NCBI GenBank assembly: GCA_041392805.1
Contig: JAWKLJ010000001.1
Span: 5,516,501-5,580,500 of the forward strand
From: Saprospiraceae bacterium
GTDB taxonomy: Bacteria > Bacteroidota > Bacteroidia > Chitinophagales > Saprospiraceae
Length of the DNA stretch: 64,000 nucleotides
Direction of reading: 5' to 3'
Position numbers and translations under genes: made by a program. Below are positions 62,001-64,000 of the stretch, one piece after another. The notes beneath the pieces are model-generated. The model saw only the letters and a program-made list of their open reading frames with translations. It was not told the DNA's origin and did no database searches. Within the stretch, counting starts at the first letter, position 1; each line of letters starts with the position of its first letter.

Positions 62001-62051
62001 TTGCAGGTGGAAAACACCTGCAACGGCGTGTGAAAAACACCGGCAACGGCG
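62001..62051. repeat. Hairpin and 18-bp direct repeat
   Basis: TTGCAGGTG and CACCTGCAA pair around GAAAA at 62001-62023. Overlapping it, AAAACACCtGCAACGGCG (62011-62028) is repeated with one change at 62034-62051, a 23-base period. It lies about 105-155 bases upstream of the receptor gene. Confidence 0.65.
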
Positions 62052-62119
62052 AGGTGGATAAATATGGCATACCTAACGGCATGCGTTGTACTTTTTCTTG
62101 TCTTTTTCTCCCAATAGGT

Positions 62120-62295
62120 GATCCCTAGTGCTGCCGCCACTAAATACCGGTATATAAAATGGTCTCTTTTGTCGCCATACTGCGTTGCTCGTTGCTCCCA
62201 TAGTTCCGCTATTATCGCGCCTTGCGCCTTGTCTGGCAACAAAATAGTCTCATTTTATTTACCCCCTTACTTAGTGTCGGCAGCACTAGCGGGAT
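62120..62295. mobile_element. MITE-like element with long imperfect inverted repeats
   Basis: The left end GATCCCTAGTGCTGCCG and the reverse complement of the right end (62279-62295) match with a two-base gap; pairing continues with CACTAAATA and, further in, with ATAAAATGGTCTCTTTTG against 62235-62260. No transposase frame fits in 176 bases, so it would be moved in trans. Confidence 0.7.
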
Positions 62296-62372
62296 CGGCT
62301 GTGACTAATTGGGATGTGGTGCGTGGAAAACAACTTTGCTCCTTCGCTGTTTTATCCTAAATTGCGAACATC

Positions 62373-63179
62373 ATGGAAGAATTTTTAAGTACCCCCTTTA
62401 CCCAGCCCTTTTACTTCTTTCAGTTGACTGCCATTATTTTTGGCATCACCTTTATTCGGTATTTGGTCGTGTCTGGGGTGTATCATTCTATTTTTTATGT
62501 GTGGCTGAAAGGGGCCTTTGCAGGGCGGATTATTAATGGCTCAAACAAGGATCGGCGGCAGATGTGGATGGAGGTTTATCGTTCGGCATTGACGTCGGGG
62601 ATTTTTGCTTTTTCTGGGACTGCGTTGGTGATCTTTTGGCAAAAAGGGTGGACGCAGATTTATACGGATTGGCAAGCTTTTCCTATCTGGTATCATCCGT
62701 TGGCCTTGGTGCTGGCTTTATTGTTGCATGAGACTTATTATTATTGGTTGCATCGCTGGATGCATCGACCGAAGGTGTATCGGTGGGTGCACAAATGGCA
62801 TCATGATAGCATTGAGACGTCTTCGCTCACTTCCTTTTCTTTCCATCCGGTGGAATCGATTTTGCAAGCGGTGGTGGTGCCCATTTTGATTTTGGTGGTT
62901 CCGATGCATTTATATACGCTTTTTTTGCTGCTGATCATTATGACCTTGTCGGGGACGATCAACCATGCTGGGGTGGAGGTTTTTCCTAAGGGATTCGAGC
63001 GGCATTGGTTGGGTAAATGGCTGATTGGGGCGACCCATCATGACTTGCACCATAAACAATTCCGTTATAACTTTGGGCTGTATTTCACCTTCTGGGACCA
63101 TTGGATGAATACGGAGAGTCCGCGTTATGAGGCGACGTTTCGGGAGAAGACGGGGGATTTTAATCAAAATAGCAATTAA
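62373..63179 (+). CDS. Fatty acid hydroxylase/sterol desaturase superfamily protein
   Basis: A 268-residue membrane di-iron enzyme with about four membrane helices. The histidine clusters are LLHETYYYWLHRWMHRP, VHKWHHDSIE, and ATHHDLHHKQF near the C-terminus, with a further NHAGVE. The superfamily hydroxylates or desaturates lipids, carotenoids or sterols. Which lipid cannot be said. It starts about 78 bases after the MITE-like element. Confidence 0.92.
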   Translation: MEEFLSTPFTQPFYFFQLTAIIFGITFIRYLVVSGVYHSIFYVWLKGAFAGRIINGSNKDRRQMWMEVYRSALTSGIFAFSGTALVIFWQKGWTQIYTDWQAFPIWYHPLALVLALLLHETYYYWLHRWMHRPKVYRWVHKWHHDSIETSSLTSFSFHPVESILQAVVVPILILVVPMHLYTLFLLLIIMTLSGTINHAGVEVFPKGFERHWLGKWLIGATHHDLHHKQFRYNFGLYFTFWDHWMNTESPRYEATFREKTGDFNQNSN

Positions 63180-63357
63180 AATGAAAATTAAAATGGCGGC
63201 TATGTCGCTGAGTTGGCTTTTTTCAACCACTTTGTTGTTGGTTGCAGCTAGCACCTTACGCCAGATTTCATTCAATGTAAGGTCTATTTATCCCCTTAGG
63301 GGGCACAGCACTTTTAATACTGCACCCCTCAATTAAACAATAAACGATTCATCCACC
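63180..63357. other. Short gap, no gene accepted
   Basis: About 180 bases. A 51-residue frame from an ATG at 63181 could be a small exported peptide but has no features beyond one hydrophobic stretch. A CCCCTTAGGGGG palindrome lies at about 63292-63303. Confidence 0.5.
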
Positions 63358-64000
63358 ATGCGCTTTTACACTCCCCTCATCTTACTCTTTATCACCCACT
63401 GCACCGTAGCTCAAACGGTCCATATTTCCGGGCAATTCCTCTACTCGGGGCAGGAGGCATTTCATTATGGCTTTTATGACAGCCCACTTATGCAGGCCTC
63501 TTTTACGGAGGTGGGCGCGGATACCAGTGACGAGCATGGGCATTTTGTGTTTGAGCTGGAGATTGAGGAACCTAAGATCTTGCATTTCAAGTCTATTCAT
63601 GCGGAATTCAAATACTATATTCGGCCAGGTGATAGTTTGGGTCTTCGGATTCTCAATCGGTTTAATGTGCAATATAAGGGGACGGTAGCGCTAGAAAATG
63701 AAACCCTGTTTAAGGCCGATTTTAACCATTCTTTTTACATCCAGGACCCGCTCAATGACGTGCTCTTGGCTTTGGATACGCTCTTGGCCAAGCGTCAGCA
63801 GCTTCTGCTAGCTTATCAAGCGTCGGCAGCAGGCTTTGATCCTGACTTTGTTCGCTATTTTCAAGCGGAAATGATCGGGCATCGTTATTATTTTCTACAT
63901 CAAATATACCAGTATCATATCCAGCGGGAACCTGAAAATCCGATATTGGCTATCGTATCTAATGAGTTATTAGATTTGGTGGGAATAGATGAGGTTCGCT
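63358..64000 (+). CDS. Exported protein, truncated by the right edge
   Basis: An ATG at 63358 opens a frame that stays open to the end of the window, about 214 codons. It starts with a signal peptide (MRFYTPLILLFITHCTVAQ), then a beta-rich domain (HISGQFLYSGQEAFHYGFYD, HGHFVFELEIEEPKILHFK, YYIRPGDSLGLRI) and a helical part. This order resembles the N-terminal domain of Bacteroidota TlpA-like thioredoxin proteins, whose redox domain would lie beyond the window. That is a guess from architecture. Confidence 0.7.
   Translation, partial: MRFYTPLILLFITHCTVAQTVHISGQFLYSGQEAFHYGFYDSPLMQASFTEVGADTSDEHGHFVFELEIEEPKILHFKSIHAEFKYYIRPGDSLGLRILNRFNVQYKGTVALENETLFKADFNHSFYIQDPLNDVLLALDTLLAKRQQLLLAYQASAAGFDPDFVRYFQAEMIGHRYYFLHQIYQYHIQREPENPILAIVSNELLDLVGIDEVR

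Larger units (their letters stand above)
61897..62372. other. Divergent gap with hairpin, direct repeats and MITE-like element
   Basis: About 475 bases. From left: receptor promoter area, a hairpin with a direct repeat at 62001-62051, and a 176-base element with terminal inverted repeats at 62120-62295. The open frames here run through the element and are not accepted as genes. Confidence 0.7.

Noticed and set aside
61859..62242. 127-residue minus-strand open frame
   Set aside because: It spans the left part of the MITE-like element and overlaps the receptor start; no protein family is seen.
63181..63336. 51-residue frame after the hydroxylase gene
   Set aside because: One hydrophobic stretch only, no conserved motif and no clear signal for translation; kept as a gap.

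Overview
The window looks like chromosomal DNA of a free-living member of the Bacteroidota, most likely close to the Saprospiraceae. The main reasons are a T9SS-sorted PKD-repeat surface protein with a gliding-motility type C-terminal domain, a carboxypeptidase-regulatory/TonB-dependent receptor, DUF3667 and DUF6702 family proteins, an L36 and L2 of the Bacteroidota type, and promoters matching the TTTG / TAnnTTTG pattern. No tRNA, rRNA, CRISPR array, complete insertion sequence or prophage is visible. This is inference from protein families; no database search was possible.

Layout. 1-12.5 kb: an ECF sigma factor, then mostly minus-strand housekeeping and transport genes (hemB, yidD, a DUF6702/HupE pair, ahcY, a START-domain protein, an ABC exporter pair, a LOG-family protein, then a NatAB-like ABC pair with DUF3667 and GNAT genes). 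12.5-23.6 kb: surface and secreted proteins (a 1456-residue PKD adhesin, an M43-like protease, a beta-helix/PA14 lipoprotein, YegP, an ankyrin-phosphoesterase fusion) separated by repeat-rich gaps. 23.8-31.4 kb: a molybdenum hydroxylase cluster (coxG-S-L-M-D-E order, form II active-site motif) with a divergent AraC-type regulator. 31.8-35.2 kb: a compact cassette of ACP, SGNH hydrolase, MBOAT acyltransferase and a 45-residue membrane microprotein, facing an acyl-ACP thioesterase. 35.7-55.5 kb: the str, S10, spc and alpha ribosomal gene blocks in one run, from rpsL to rplQ. 55.7-64 kb: an M20 amidohydrolase, a LytS/LytTR two-component pair, a TonB-like protein and TonB-dependent receptor, a fatty acid hydroxylase-superfamily protein and a truncated gene at the right edge.

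The most interesting system is the 31.8-34.4 kb cassette. It has the parts of the D-alanylation (Dlt) pathway: a carrier protein, a membrane acyltransferase, an extracytoplasmic SGNH transferase and a DltX-like microprotein whose C-terminus fits the F-x-Y-x-x-(F/Y) acyl-shuttle hexapeptide. It lacks a DltA-like ligase and sits in a Gram-negative background, so both cargo and target are unknown. The window also holds several non-coding structures: a 22-bp tandem array touching the ahcY stop codon, a pair of inverted dispersed repeats, a MITE-like element, a 107-nt hairpin after rplQ, and an intrinsic terminator between rpoA and rplQ.
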